Assembly: GCF_002778325.1 (NCBI RefSeq)
Contig: NZ_NESI01000001.1
Coordinates: 124,001 to 188,000 of the forward strand
DNA length: 64,000 nt
DNA from: Limnohabitans sp. B9-3
GTDB taxonomy: Bacteria; Pseudomonadota; Gammaproteobacteria; Burkholderiales; Burkholderiaceae_C
Direction: 5' to 3'
Below, piece by piece: positions 16,605 to 24,644 of this stretch. The notes beneath the pieces are model-generated. The model did not search any database. It worked only from the letters and a program-made list of their open reading frames with translations, and was not told where the DNA came from. Position 1 is the stretch's first letter; each line of letters starts with the position of its first letter. Made by a program: the position numbers and the translations under genes.

Positions 16605-17452
16605 CAAGCACCCAAAAAGTGTTTGCGGTAACGCGCTGGCATGTCGTGAATCTTCATCAACATGGGCAAGTCCGCCGTGTTGAAATCTGGGTCCCAAGCG
16701 GGTGCGCCCAGTACTTTGGCGCCCAAGCGTAAATAGCCTTTGATCAGTGCAGGCGGCTCAAACGCGGCGTTCACCTCCCACTCGTCAACCGGCAAGGCCA
16801 AGCGAGGCGTGACATGGTCCGACACATCAGCCAAATGACTGTGCTTGAGCTGGTGCCAAATGCTCGCAGCCACTTCGCCGCTGATCACCCCTTGGTGCAG
16901 CATGGGAATGCTGGCACAGCCAATCATCACGTCCAACTTGTTGCGCACCATGAACTCCGCCAATGCGCCCCACAAAGCCATGATCACACCACCGTGGCGG
17001 TGCTCTGGATGCACGCAGCTACGACCCAACTCGACCATGCGATCGCGATAGCCACGCAGTCGGGTTAAATCAAATTCCAAGTCTGAATAGGTGCTGCCGA
17101 TGCGTTTGGCTTGCACAGGGGTCAGCACGCGGTAAGTGCCAATCACTTGCTCGGTGGCATCATCGCGAATGATCAAGTGCTCGCAGTAATCATCAAACAA
17201 ATCGATGTCATGACCTGGAATGCTTTCTTTCAGACGTGCGCCCATCTCAGTGGCAAACACGTCGTAGCGCAAACGCTGGGCTTCACGCACCTCGTCTTGG
17301 TGCTTGGCCCATTCCACAATCAGCGCTGGACGCTCTTTAGCTTTTTGGGGCGCGACAAAATTTTCTTGAGTTTGACGATCGTGTCGATGAAGCGACCCCC
17401 GTGGGAAATCGATCAACGACAAGGGCATGGTGGGGTTTGGCAATTCTTTCAT
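16604..17452 (-). CDS. olsB: L-ornithine N-alpha-acyltransferase (OlsB-like)
   Basis: A 282-residue GNAT-like acyltransferase of the hemolysin/OlsB family, which transfers a 3-hydroxyacyl group from acyl carrier protein to ornithine, giving lyso-ornithine lipid. The family core runs from RLRYDVFATEMGA (about 60) through EHLIIRD, VIGTYRVL and the VELGRSCVHPEHR region to GCASIPM. It heads an operon olsB-plcP-agt with one- and four-base overlaps, and olsA-like 17609-18361 is divergent from it. A four-repeat Pho box lies 62 bases upstream, consistent with induction of phosphate-free lipids at phosphate limitation. Confidence 0.87.
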   Translation of the reverse strand: MKELPNPTMPLSLIDFPRGSLHRHDRQTQENFVAPQKAKERPALIVEWAKHQDEVREAQRLRYDVFATEMGARLKESIPGHDIDLFDDYCEHLIIRDDATEQVIGTYRVLTPVQAKRIGSTYSDLEFDLTRLRGYRDRMVELGRSCVHPEHRHGGVIMALWGALAEFMVRNKLDVMIGCASIPMLHQGVISGEVAASIWHQLKHSHLADVSDHVTPRLALPVDEWEVNAAFEPPALIKGYLRLGAKVLGAPAWDPDFNTADLPMLMKIHDMPARYRKHFLGA

Positions 17453-17513
17453 GGTCAGTCCTTTGTTTGACGTGATGCGTGTCTTGCAATGACAGCAATT
17501 TTGAAAACATCAG

Positions 17514-17553
17514 ATGACGGGACAAAGACGAAACCATGAAATTTTGATGACAC
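17514..17553 (-). promoter_or_regulatory. Candidate double Pho box upstream of olsB-plcP-agt
   Basis: On the minus strand four 7-mers, GTGTCAT, ATTTCAT, TCGTCTT and CCGTCAT, start exactly 11 bases apart, with 6, 5, 4 and 6 matches to CTGTCAT. A -10-like CAAAAT follows ten bases after the last one. This is the layout of a two-dimer PhoB operator. Confidence 0.75.
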
Positions 17554-17563
17554 AGGCGCGTCG

Positions 17564-17581
17564 TCTTCACCGCTTTGTCAT
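17564..17581 (+). promoter_or_regulatory. Candidate Pho box upstream of olsA
   Basis: TCTTCAC and TTGTCAT start 11 bases apart, 28 bases before the preferred olsA start; the first repeat is weak (3/7) and the second good (6/7). The divergent olsB box is only 11 bases away. Confidence 0.45.
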
Positions 17582-17608
17582 ATGCGAGGCTTAAACTTTT
17601 CATCGCTT

Positions 17609-18361
17609 ATGTTGTTCATCAAATACCTACGCCTCTTACAGGCCTTTGTTCGTGCGTTTTGGATTTTGTGGGTGCAATTTCCACGCCTTCACCGCGAAGA
17701 AAAACTTCTCGCCATCCAAACTTGGTCCGCTGAGACCTTGGCGGTCATGGGCGTGACCGTCAACGTCGTGGGCCACATTCAGCGCCCGCCGTTGTCCAAC
17801 ACGCCTCAACTGTTGGTGGCCAACCATGTGTCTTGGCTGGACCCAGTGGTCATTCAAACGGTGCAACCCAGCATCTTTGTGGCCAAACAAGAAGTGCGAC
17901 GCTGGCCCATTGTGGGTGCCATTGCCCAAGCCTGCGGCGTGGTGTTTGTTAACCGTGGCTCACCCAGCTCTGCACGAAAAATGGTGACCCAAGTTGCCGA
18001 CGCCATGCAAAGTGGGCACAACGTGGCGGGATTCCCTGAGGGCACCAGTACCTTGGGCCACACCGTTGAAATGTTTCACGCCAATTTGTTTGAGTCGGCC
18101 ATTCACCAGGACGTGCCTGTGCAACCCTTGGCACTGCGCTACACCAGCTCACAAACGGGTGCGCATTGCACGCGTGCTGCGTTCGTGGGCGATTTGAGTT
18201 TTCTGAGATCGCTGCACCAAGTGATGCGCGCCCGAGACGGCATCTGCATCACCCTGCATGCAGGCCCCTGTTTGTTACCTCAAGGTCACTCCAGAAAAAG
18301 CTTGGCCTTGCTGGCACGCAACAGCGTGATGACGCAACTCGAAGCACTCAGCGCTGTCTGA
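17609..18361 (+). CDS. olsA: 1-acyl-glycerol-3-phosphate acyltransferase family, OlsA-like
   Basis: A 250-residue PlsC-family O-acyltransferase. The catalytic H-x4-D is in ANHVSWLDP (His73, Asp78) and the acceptor motif is FPEGTS. A membrane-associating hydrophobic segment lies at about 8-24. OlsA acylates lyso-ornithine lipid to ornithine lipid; being divergent from olsB with a Pho box between supports that role over housekeeping PlsC. An ATG at 17582 is in frame but directly abuts the Pho box, so the ATG at 17609 is preferred. Confidence 0.8.
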   Translation: MLFIKYLRLLQAFVRAFWILWVQFPRLHREEKLLAIQTWSAETLAVMGVTVNVVGHIQRPPLSNTPQLLVANHVSWLDPVVIQTVQPSIFVAKQEVRRWPIVGAIAQACGVVFVNRGSPSSARKMVTQVADAMQSGHNVAGFPEGTSTLGHTVEMFHANLFESAIHQDVPVQPLALRYTSSQTGAHCTRAAFVGDLSFLRSLHQVMRARDGICITLHAGPCLLPQGHSRKSLALLARNSVMTQLEALSAV

Positions 18362-18382
18362 GCCACCTGAAGCTGGTTACCT

Positions 18383-20176
18383 TCAACGCCAGCCTGCGGC
18401 CACCAGGGCCGGTAAACCCGTGGCCACGATGGGCAACCAAGAAATCAAAACCGTTCCCACAAAAATGGCCGCCAAAGCGGGCAGCACTGACAGGGCGACC
18501 TCTCGCAAACTCTTGCCAAACACGGCGGATGCAAAGTAAAGGTTCATGCCAGCGGGCGGGCACAAGAACCCCATCTCCATGTTGGCCAAAAAAATGATGC
18601 CAAAGTGAACGGGGTCGATGCCGTAACTCATGGCGAGAGGCAACAACAACGGCACCAGAACCACAATGGCCGCGTAGATTTCCATCAAGGCACCCGCGAA
18701 GAACAAAAACACGTTCAACGCCAACAAGAACACCCATTTGTTGGCGGTGATGCCCTGCACCCAGTCAATCGCCAAATCGGGGATGCCCGCATCGATCAAG
18801 AAGTTGGTCAGCCCCAAGGCCATGCCCAAAATCAACATCACGCCGCCAATGATTTGTGCACACGTTGACAAGCACTGCCCTAACAAGCGGCCGCTCAACT
18901 CACCATGCGCAAAGGCTTGCGTGAGCACGGCGTAAACAGCCGTCAAAGCCGCACTTTCGGTTGGTGTGGCGAAGCCAGAGACCAACGAACCAATCGCCAC
19001 AACGGGCGCCAATATTTCCCACTTGGCTTGCCACGCGGCCGTCGACAAAGAAAGCGATGGTGGCAGAGACATCGGTAAATTTTGGGGATCTGCCGTTGCT
19101 GACACGCGCAAGTACCCCCCAAATACCAACAAACACGCCACCATCACCACAGCTGGAATCAAGCCAGCCAAAAACATGGTGTTGATGGGCACGCGGGCAA
19201 TGATGGCGTACATGATGAGCGGCACCGAGGGGGCCAACAAGACCCCCAACGCACTGGCACTGGTCACCAAACTGATGCCCTTTTTCTCTGGGTAACCCGC
19301 GTTGCGTAACAACGGCAGCAACAACCCGCCCAACGCCAAAATCGTCACGCCACTGCCACCCGTGAACGCCGTGAACACCGAACACAACACCGTTGCGGCC
19401 AGCACCGAACCCGACACACCTTGACCAAACATGGCCAAAAAGACGGCCCCCAATCGCTGCGCAGCACCCGTGCGCGCAAAGACCAAACCCGCCAAGGTGA
19501 ACAAAGGCAAAGCAGGCAAAGACGGATTGACCGTGATTTGGTAATGCGACAACGCAATAGAGGCCAGTGGCAAACCTTCTTGCCAAAACAGCGCCAGTGC
19601 CAAACCACCCAACACAGCAAAAATTGGCGCGCCACACAACAGCATCAAGACCAAACCCAGCAGCATGGGCCACAAAGCCAGCGCATCGCCATCGCCCAAC
19701 CACCCCAAAACGAAGCCTGCCGTTGGCAACAAAAACCCAAGAAAAATCTGCCATCTCCACAGCGGCGTTGATCGCATGGCCAACTTCATGCCCAACAGCG
19801 CAAAGCCCACAGGCATGGCCATTTGCACCCACCACATGGGCAGGCCATAGGCCAACGATTGCGCGCCCTCCCACTCGCTCACCACCAACTGCCAACTCGC
19901 CCAGACCAACACCCCGCTCACCAATGAAGCCGCGCCTTGCGCACAAGCGATAAAGCCTTGAAAAACAGCGCCCAAACTGGTCAGATGACCGTAGCGTTCG
20001 GCCGCCAAAGCGCCGAACATGGCCATCACCAAGCCCAAATGCTGCACCAACACCGGCGCGTTTTCAACGCCCTTGCCCATGACTGGGCGAGACACAATTT
20101 CAACGATGGGAATCAGCGCCATCAAGGCCAGCGCGAACCCCGCCAGAACCTCGTCCAGGGGCCAAAATTTTTTCAT
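18383..20176 (-). CDS. TRAP transporter fused small and large permease (DctQM)
   Basis: A 597-residue integral membrane protein in which the four-helix DctQ-like subunit (about 1-150) is fused to the many-helix DctM-like subunit (about 160-597; PALPLFTLAGLVFARTG, TGGSGVTILALGGLLLPLL, FATPTESAALTAVYA, MGFLCPPAGMNLYFA). It provides sodium- or proton-driven uptake of the ligand delivered by the neighbouring receptor. The ATG at 20176 shares one base with the receptor stop. It is part of a tatT-receptor-permease operon of the type proposed, from Treponema work, to handle hydrophobic ligands. Confidence 0.9.
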   Translation of the reverse strand: MKKFWPLDEVLAGFALALMALIPIVEIVSRPVMGKGVENAPVLVQHLGLVMAMFGALAAERYGHLTSLGAVFQGFIACAQGAASLVSGVLVWASWQLVVSEWEGAQSLAYGLPMWWVQMAMPVGFALLGMKLAMRSTPLWRWQIFLGFLLPTAGFVLGWLGDGDALALWPMLLGLVLMLLCGAPIFAVLGGLALALFWQEGLPLASIALSHYQITVNPSLPALPLFTLAGLVFARTGAAQRLGAVFLAMFGQGVSGSVLAATVLCSVFTAFTGGSGVTILALGGLLLPLLRNAGYPEKKGISLVTSASALGVLLAPSVPLIMYAIIARVPINTMFLAGLIPAVVMVACLLVFGGYLRVSATADPQNLPMSLPPSLSLSTAAWQAKWEILAPVVAIGSLVSGFATPTESAALTAVYAVLTQAFAHGELSGRLLGQCLSTCAQIIGGVMLILGMALGLTNFLIDAGIPDLAIDWVQGITANKWVFLLALNVFLFFAGALMEIYAAIVVLVPLLLPLAMSYGIDPVHFGIIFLANMEMGFLCPPAGMNLYFASAVFGKSLREVALSVLPALAAIFVGTVLISWLPIVATGLPALVAAGWR

Positions 20177-21183
20177 CACTTGGCCTTGCTGGCGCGGTAG
20201 GCCTTCAGATGACGGAACACGTCGTCAAAGGTCTCCGCTGGCACCAAGGTGCCACGGATGCGGGGGTACAGCTTGTCGGCCAGCTCGGTCCATTCGCGCA
20301 TTTGTTCCGTATTGGGTTTGTTCACCACGAGGCCACGCTTTTTCATGGCGTCAACCGCCTCCTCCACCTCTTGCCGGGCTTTGCTACGAATTTGGGCGCC
20401 AGCTTTTTCACCAGCCACACGCACCGCGTCCTGCGTGGCGGGTGTCATCTCGTCCCAAGCTTTCTTGGTCACCACCAAGGCGCCCACGATAGGTGCCCAA
20501 TTGATCTCCAACATGTTGGGTGCCATGGTGTAGACCTGACTGGCCAAGGCAAAGTAAGGCGTCGAAGGCACCACATTGATCATGCCCGTTTGGATGGACG
20601 GCAAGATGTCGCTGGTCTCCAGCGGCACAGGTGTGTAGCCTAAACTTTTCATGATTTCTTGCTGGTCCGCCTCGCCACCCCACGCAAAGAATTTCATCTT
20701 TTTGTAGTCATCGGGCTTGAACGCAGGGTCCTTCGAGAAGAACCGCACCCAGCCCGCATCACCCCAAGCGAGCACCACAAAGCCTTTGTCTAAAAACTTC
20801 TTCTCCATGGCGGGGCGCATTTTTTCGCGCACATAGTCCACCTCGTCCCAGCTTTTGAACAGCAACGGCATGGCCTGCAAGGCATTGATCGAGGGTTCAA
20901 TCTCATGCAAGCCCACGACTGACAACAAGGCGCCTTGCAGTTGACCAATCCGCATACGGCGCGCCAATTCGGTCTCGCCACCTTGGCTTCCGTCTGGATA
21001 CACCACGTACTTCGCGCCACCCCCTTGCGCTGCCCGCCACGCCTCACCCACCTCTAGCAGTTGGCGGTGATAGAGCGAATTTTTAGGCGCCAGCGTTCCC
21101 ATTCGGAAAGGTTTATCAGCTGCCAATGCGGGGCTCATAGCCCCCACACACAAGGTCATGACCAACAAAGCAGACTTCAACAT
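20176..21183 (-). CDS. TRAP transporter periplasmic receptor (DctP/TatP type)
   Basis: A 335-residue TRAP solute-binding protein. A Sec signal (MLKSALLVMTLCVGAMSPALA) precedes KPFRMGTLAPKNSLYHRQLLE. The DctP core is seen in RRMRIGQLQGALL, WGDAGWVRFFSKD and VPSTPYFALASQV. The start at 21183 is chosen because the upstream in-frame extension gives no signal peptide. Together with the TatT lipoprotein gene eight bases upstream it resembles the Treponema Tp0956/Tp0957 pair, for which hydrophobic ligands were suggested. The ligand is unknown here. Confidence 0.88.
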   Translation of the reverse strand: MLKSALLVMTLCVGAMSPALAADKPFRMGTLAPKNSLYHRQLLEVGEAWRAAQGGGAKYVVYPDGSQGGETELARRMRIGQLQGALLSVVGLHEIEPSINALQAMPLLFKSWDEVDYVREKMRPAMEKKFLDKGFVVLAWGDAGWVRFFSKDPAFKPDDYKKMKFFAWGGEADQQEIMKSLGYTPVPLETSDILPSIQTGMINVVPSTPYFALASQVYTMAPNMLEINWAPIVGALVVTKKAWDEMTPATQDAVRVAGEKAGAQIRSKARQEVEEAVDAMKKRGLVVNKPNTEQMREWTELADKLYPRIRGTLVPAETFDDVFRHLKAYRASKAK

Positions 21184-21191
21184 ACAAACTT

Positions 21192-22076
21192 TCAAAATAA
21201 ATCGTCTGTCATGTCGAGCAGCCACACGGCGCGCTCACGCATGACTTCGTTTTGCAGATTGCGATGGCGTGTTGCCACCTCAATGGCTTGGCGCAACAAC
21301 TGCTCAAACATCACGCGGTCTTGCGCCACCAAGGCCATACTTTCAGCCTTCGCCACATAAGGCCCAGCTTGAGCGCCAGCACCGTCGCGTAGGGCTTGGT
21401 CGAAATACTGTGCGGCTTGCGTGACCGACCCGTTGGGTCGCGCAGCTTCAAAGGTACCCAATAGACTGGCCAATGCACCTTGGCCGTAACTCGGCTGGGC
21501 CTGCCAAGCCCATTGCGCCAAACGAATAGCTTGGGGTAAGTCGGCCACCACATCAGGCTGGTCTTTGGACAACGAAATCAGGCCGCCCCACGACGCCGCC
21601 GCCCAATAGGCCAGCGCCACTTGTTGTTCGGAGGGGTGCTGTGGCAGCGCAAACGTCGGCCTGTTCAAGGCCTGCCTGATCCCTGGACTGCTGAGTTCTA
21701 AAGCGGTCATTGCATGGCGATGTGCTCGGCCGTACAAACGTGCTGCACGCTCGCGCAACACAAAGGCCGCTTTGGCATTCACAGACTCCGTTTTTTCAGC
21801 CTCAAAAGCCACAAAGGCATAAGCGTATTGGGTGAAGCCCGCGGCCACCGACTGCGCCAACTGGAGGTTGCCAGGCGACTCACGCAACAACGATTCAGAC
21901 ATCTTGAGATAGAAAGCGCTGGCTTCACGCACCAGCACCACATCGTCCTCGGCGGCAAAATCTTGGCCTGCTATCGCGTTGGCAGCTTGGTCAATGGCAT
22001 AGCTGCGAATGGCGCACCCAGACAAGGTGTGCAGTAAACACAGGCAGCATACAACCTTAAAAATAGCGCGAAAAAT
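21192..22076 (-). CDS. tatT: TRAP-associated TatT-family lipoprotein (start uncertain)
   Basis: Helical-repeat (TPR-like) periplasmic lipoprotein of the TatT family, which oligomerises with a TRAP receptor. The lipobox LSGC lies at bases 22025-22014, but no ATG or GTG is in frame before it. Two explanations fit. Either an ATT at 22076, four bases after AAGGTGG, starts translation. Or the ATG at 22090 is the start and one T is missing from a run of five (22071-22075); adding it gives a textbook lipoprotein signal, MKVALFFRAIFKVVCCLCLL. The TTG at 22025 would remove the signal and is rejected. The gene lies eight bases before the receptor gene. Confidence 0.75.
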   Translation of the reverse strand: MFRAIFKVVCCLCLLHTLSGCAIRSYAIDQAANAIAGQDFAAEDDVVLVREASAFYLKMSESLLRESPGNLQLAQSVAAGFTQYAYAFVAFEAEKTESVNAKAAFVLRERAARLYGRAHRHAMTALELSSPGIRQALNRPTFALPQHPSEQQVALAYWAAASWGGLISLSKDQPDVVADLPQAIRLAQWAWQAQPSYGQGALASLLGTFEAARPNGSVTQAAQYFDQALRDGAGAQAGPYVAKAESMALVAQDRVMFEQLLRQAIEVATRHRNLQNEVMRERAVWLLDMTDDLF

Positions 22077-22131
22077 AGAGCCACCTTCATGTCAATCATT
22101 TAAAAATTGACCTGAACTCTAGCGACCCATT

Positions 22132-22149
22132 GTGAAGATTCAGTGACAG
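22132..22149 (-). promoter_or_regulatory. Candidate Pho box upstream of the tatT TRAP operon
   Basis: On the minus strand CTGTCAC (6/7) and TCTTCAC (3/7) start 11 bases apart, and a -10-like TAGAGT (22121-22116) follows ten bases later. It lies just beyond the convergent end of corA. Moderate support only. Confidence 0.45.
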
Positions 22150-22159
22150 ATCCGCCCAC

Positions 22160-23275
22160 TCAATGGGTGCCGCCCAAGTAACGCTTGCGCCAAAAAAACA
22201 CCACCAAGCTGACAGCAAGCACCACCATGAACAAGCTCGTCCACCACAAGCCATGTTCATCGTGAAGCACGGCGAAGGTTTCGAAATTCATGCCAAAAAA
22301 ACCGGTGATCAAGTTCAAAGGCAAAAAGATCGCCGTCAGCACCGTCAAGGTGCGCATGATGTCGTTGGTGCGGTTGCTCTGCGCGTTGAAATGCATTTGC
22401 ACGGCCGTTTCAGCACTTTGCTCCAAGCGACGCACATGGTGAACCACACGTTCAATGTGCTCCAACACATCGCGGCTGCGTACTTTGAGCAACTCAAACG
22501 AACGCGGGTGCACAGCATGCGGCTCGACCACCGCATCGAGGGCGTCGATCCAGTCTTGAATCGCAGCGCGCTGGTCTTCACAAATTTCATCCAAATGGTG
22601 CAGCGACAGACGGGCATCCAGCAAAGCGCTCCAGTTGTTGAAGCGCGTTTTGGGGTTGATCAGCTCGCTTTGCCAGTGATCGAGTTGGCGCGTGAGTTCA
22701 CGGCGCAAATTGAGATAACCGTCCACCATCTGGCTGATCACACGCAACATCAAATCGGGCGGACTCACAGGCAAACGGTTGGGCTGTTGGCCAGCCTGTG
22801 CGTTGGCAGCCAAAGCGCCCGAACTCAACAGTCGTGCGGCATAGCTCTCACGAATGGCGCAGTCGGTGGGGTGCACGGTCAACACCACGCGGTCAAACAC
22901 CACAAAAGCCACAGGGCTGGTGTCGATGCGGTGCAACACCGGCGGGCCGCCCTTGTCACGCGAGCGGTGCAAGATCTCGCCGGGGCGAGACAAGTCCGAC
23001 TCTGTTTGACCCGCAGCAAGACGGCGAAACACCATCAAGTTGTAATCGGAGGTGTAGTCGTAGTGCGAGGGCAGTTGGTTGTTCAACACATCCGACACAT
23101 GCAAATCCACAATCTGTGTGCCACACAAGCGCTCTAAGGTTCCCTGAATCTCTTGCTGCAACACCTCGAATTCGCGCCGTGCAAACGCCATCCAGATGAA
23201 GCCCTGCGCGGGCAGCTGAGTGGGCAGTTGTGACGACTCTGTGACGGACTGGGTGTTGATTTGGAAAACTCGCAT
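22160..23275 (-). CDS. CorA-family divalent cation transporter
   Basis: A 371-residue CorA-type channel. A large cytoplasmic N-terminal domain is followed by two C-terminal transmembrane helices (about 305-325 and 340-362), and the selectivity motif GMN is present in TGFFGMNFE. It moves Mg2+ or related cations (or effluxes Zn2+ as in ZntB relatives). It is divergent from btaA and lies between the TRAP operon and btaA. A 7-2-7 palindrome lies 15 bases upstream of its start. The ion is not determined. Confidence 0.9.
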   Translation of the reverse strand: MRVFQINTQSVTESSQLPTQLPAQGFIWMAFARREFEVLQQEIQGTLERLCGTQIVDLHVSDVLNNQLPSHYDYTSDYNLMVFRRLAAGQTESDLSRPGEILHRSRDKGGPPVLHRIDTSPVAFVVFDRVVLTVHPTDCAIRESYAARLLSSGALAANAQAGQQPNRLPVSPPDLMLRVISQMVDGYLNLRRELTRQLDHWQSELINPKTRFNNWSALLDARLSLHHLDEICEDQRAAIQDWIDALDAVVEPHAVHPRSFELLKVRSRDVLEHIERVVHHVRRLEQSAETAVQMHFNAQSNRTNDIMRTLTVLTAIFLPLNLITGFFGMNFETFAVLHDEHGLWWTSLFMVVLAVSLVVFFWRKRYLGGTH

Positions 23276-23289
23276 GGCGCGAACTGTAC

Positions 23290-23305
23290 GTGAAATTCAT
23301 TTCAC
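23290..23305. promoter_or_regulatory. Palindrome upstream of corA
   Basis: GTGAAAT and ATTTCAC flank a two-base centre, 15 bases before the corA start in the corA/btaA divergent region. It could be a regulator site for corA; no known factor is recognised. Confidence 0.35.
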
Positions 23306-23307
23306 AA

Positions 23308-23336
23308 AATTCACGAACAAGACACCAAACCGTCAC
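23308..23336 (+). promoter_or_regulatory. Candidate Pho box upstream of btaA
   Basis: AATTCAC (23308), AAGACAC (23319) and CCGTCAC (23330) start 11 bases apart. The layout and about 21 of 29 bases match the three-repeat element before ppx. Individual repeats fit the CTGTCAT consensus only in part (3 to 5 of 7). Confidence 0.45.
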
Positions 23337-23393
23337 GCCTTTTTAATGAATGAATCGCATCATCCATGACGTTCCTTTTACGCAAAGTACGTC

Positions 23394-24644
23394 ATGACAT
23401 TCACACCAACCATCCCCGCACCCAGCGCCACCGCAGACCGTTCTAAAGAACTGTTGAGCAACGCGGTTTTTGGGCACAAACAAAAAGCCACCTTGAAAGA
23501 GCGTTTGTTTGCGATGTGGTTTCGTCAATTGGTTTACACCCAAATTTGGGAAGACCCCGTGATGGACATGCAGGCCTTGAACTTGGGGGCCGACGACCAT
23601 GTGGTGACCATCGCCTCTGGCGGATGCAATGCCTTGTCGTATTTGACGGCCAACCCAGCCAAGGTGACGGCGGTGGACTTGAACCACGCCCACGTCTCGT
23701 TGAACAAACTCAAAATGGCAGGCCTGCGTGCCCTGCCCGATTACGACGACTTCTTCCAGTTTTTTGGCGTGGCCCAAGCCTCTAGCAATGTGCGCGTTTA
23801 CAAAACCCTGATTGCACCCAAACTCGATGCCGACAGCCGCCATTACTGGGAAGGTGGCCCCATTGGCTTTCGCCGCATCCGCATGTTTGCCAAAGGCTTT
23901 TACAAGTACGGCTTGCTGGGTCAGTTGATTGGCATCATCCACTGGGGTGCCAAATTGCACGGCGTCAAGCTCGATGAGTTGTTGACGCAACCCACCCAAC
24001 AAGCACAAGAGACATGGTTTGACAACAAGGTTGCCAAAATTTTTGACTCCAAGTTGATGGCCAAAATTTGCAGCAGCCCTTTTGCGCTTTACAACTTGGG
24101 CATTCCTCCTAGCCAGCACAACGCGCTGTGCGATGAGCAACCCGACAACATGGCGCAGGTGCTGAAAGAGCGCGCACGTCGCTTGGCCACCGTAGTGCCC
24201 ATCCAAGACAACTACTTTGCTTGGCAAGCTTTTGGCCGCCGCTACGACGCCACCGGTCAAAGCGCTTTGCCACCCTATTTGATGCGCAGCCACTACGCAC
24301 AAGTCAAAGCCAATGTGCACAAGCTCTCGGTCGAGCAAAGCAACATACGCGATGCCATTGCGCGCATGGACGTGCGCAGTGTCGATGCGGTGGTGTTGCT
24401 GGATGCACAAGACTGGATGTCCAACGAAGAGATCACCGCTTTGTGGCGCGAAATCACCCGCGCTGCTAAGCCGGGTGCACGCGTGATCTTCAGAACAGCG
24501 GGCGTCACCTCGCCCGTGGACGTGTGCTTCACGGGCGACTTGCAAGGCAAGTGGGTGCGCGACGATGCCACCTCAGACACACTGGGCCCCACCGACCGCT
24601 CTGGCATTTACGGCGCGTTTCATTTGTACCGCTTGCAAGCTTGA
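23394..24644 (+). CDS. btaA: BtaA-like S-adenosylmethionine:diacylglycerol 3-amino-3-carboxypropyltransferase
   Basis: A 416-residue DUF3419/BtaA protein. Known BtaA transfers the 3-amino-3-carboxypropyl group of S-adenosylmethionine to diacylglycerol, making diacylglycerylhomoserine, the precursor of betaine lipid. The typical RQLVYTQIWEDP is at 44-55, the SAM-binding loop IASGGCNALSYL at 73-84, and VDLNHAH at 94-100. The C-terminal half has VDAVVLLDAQDWM and FRTAG. Full length matches bacterial BtaA. No btaB methyltransferase follows; instead a GNAT-fold gene overlaps by one base. It lies in the phosphate island near plcP, whose product diacylglycerol would be its substrate. Confidence 0.85.
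   Translation: MTFTPTIPAPSATADRSKELLSNAVFGHKQKATLKERLFAMWFRQLVYTQIWEDPVMDMQALNLGADDHVVTIASGGCNALSYLTANPAKVTAVDLNHAHVSLNKLKMAGLRALPDYDDFFQFFGVAQASSNVRVYKTLIAPKLDADSRHYWEGGPIGFRRIRMFAKGFYKYGLLGQLIGIIHWGAKLHGVKLDELLTQPTQQAQETWFDNKVAKIFDSKLMAKICSSPFALYNLGIPPSQHNALCDEQPDNMAQVLKERARRLATVVPIQDNYFAWQAFGRRYDATGQSALPPYLMRSHYAQVKANVHKLSVEQSNIRDAIARMDVRSVDAVVLLDAQDWMSNEEITALWREITRAAKPGARVIFRTAGVTSPVDVCFTGDLQGKWVRDDATSDTLGPTDRSGIYGAFHLYRLQA

Noticed and set aside
23343..24545. Open frame of 400 codons antisense to btaA
   Set aside because: No recognisable domain, and btaA on the opposite strand has all its family motifs.
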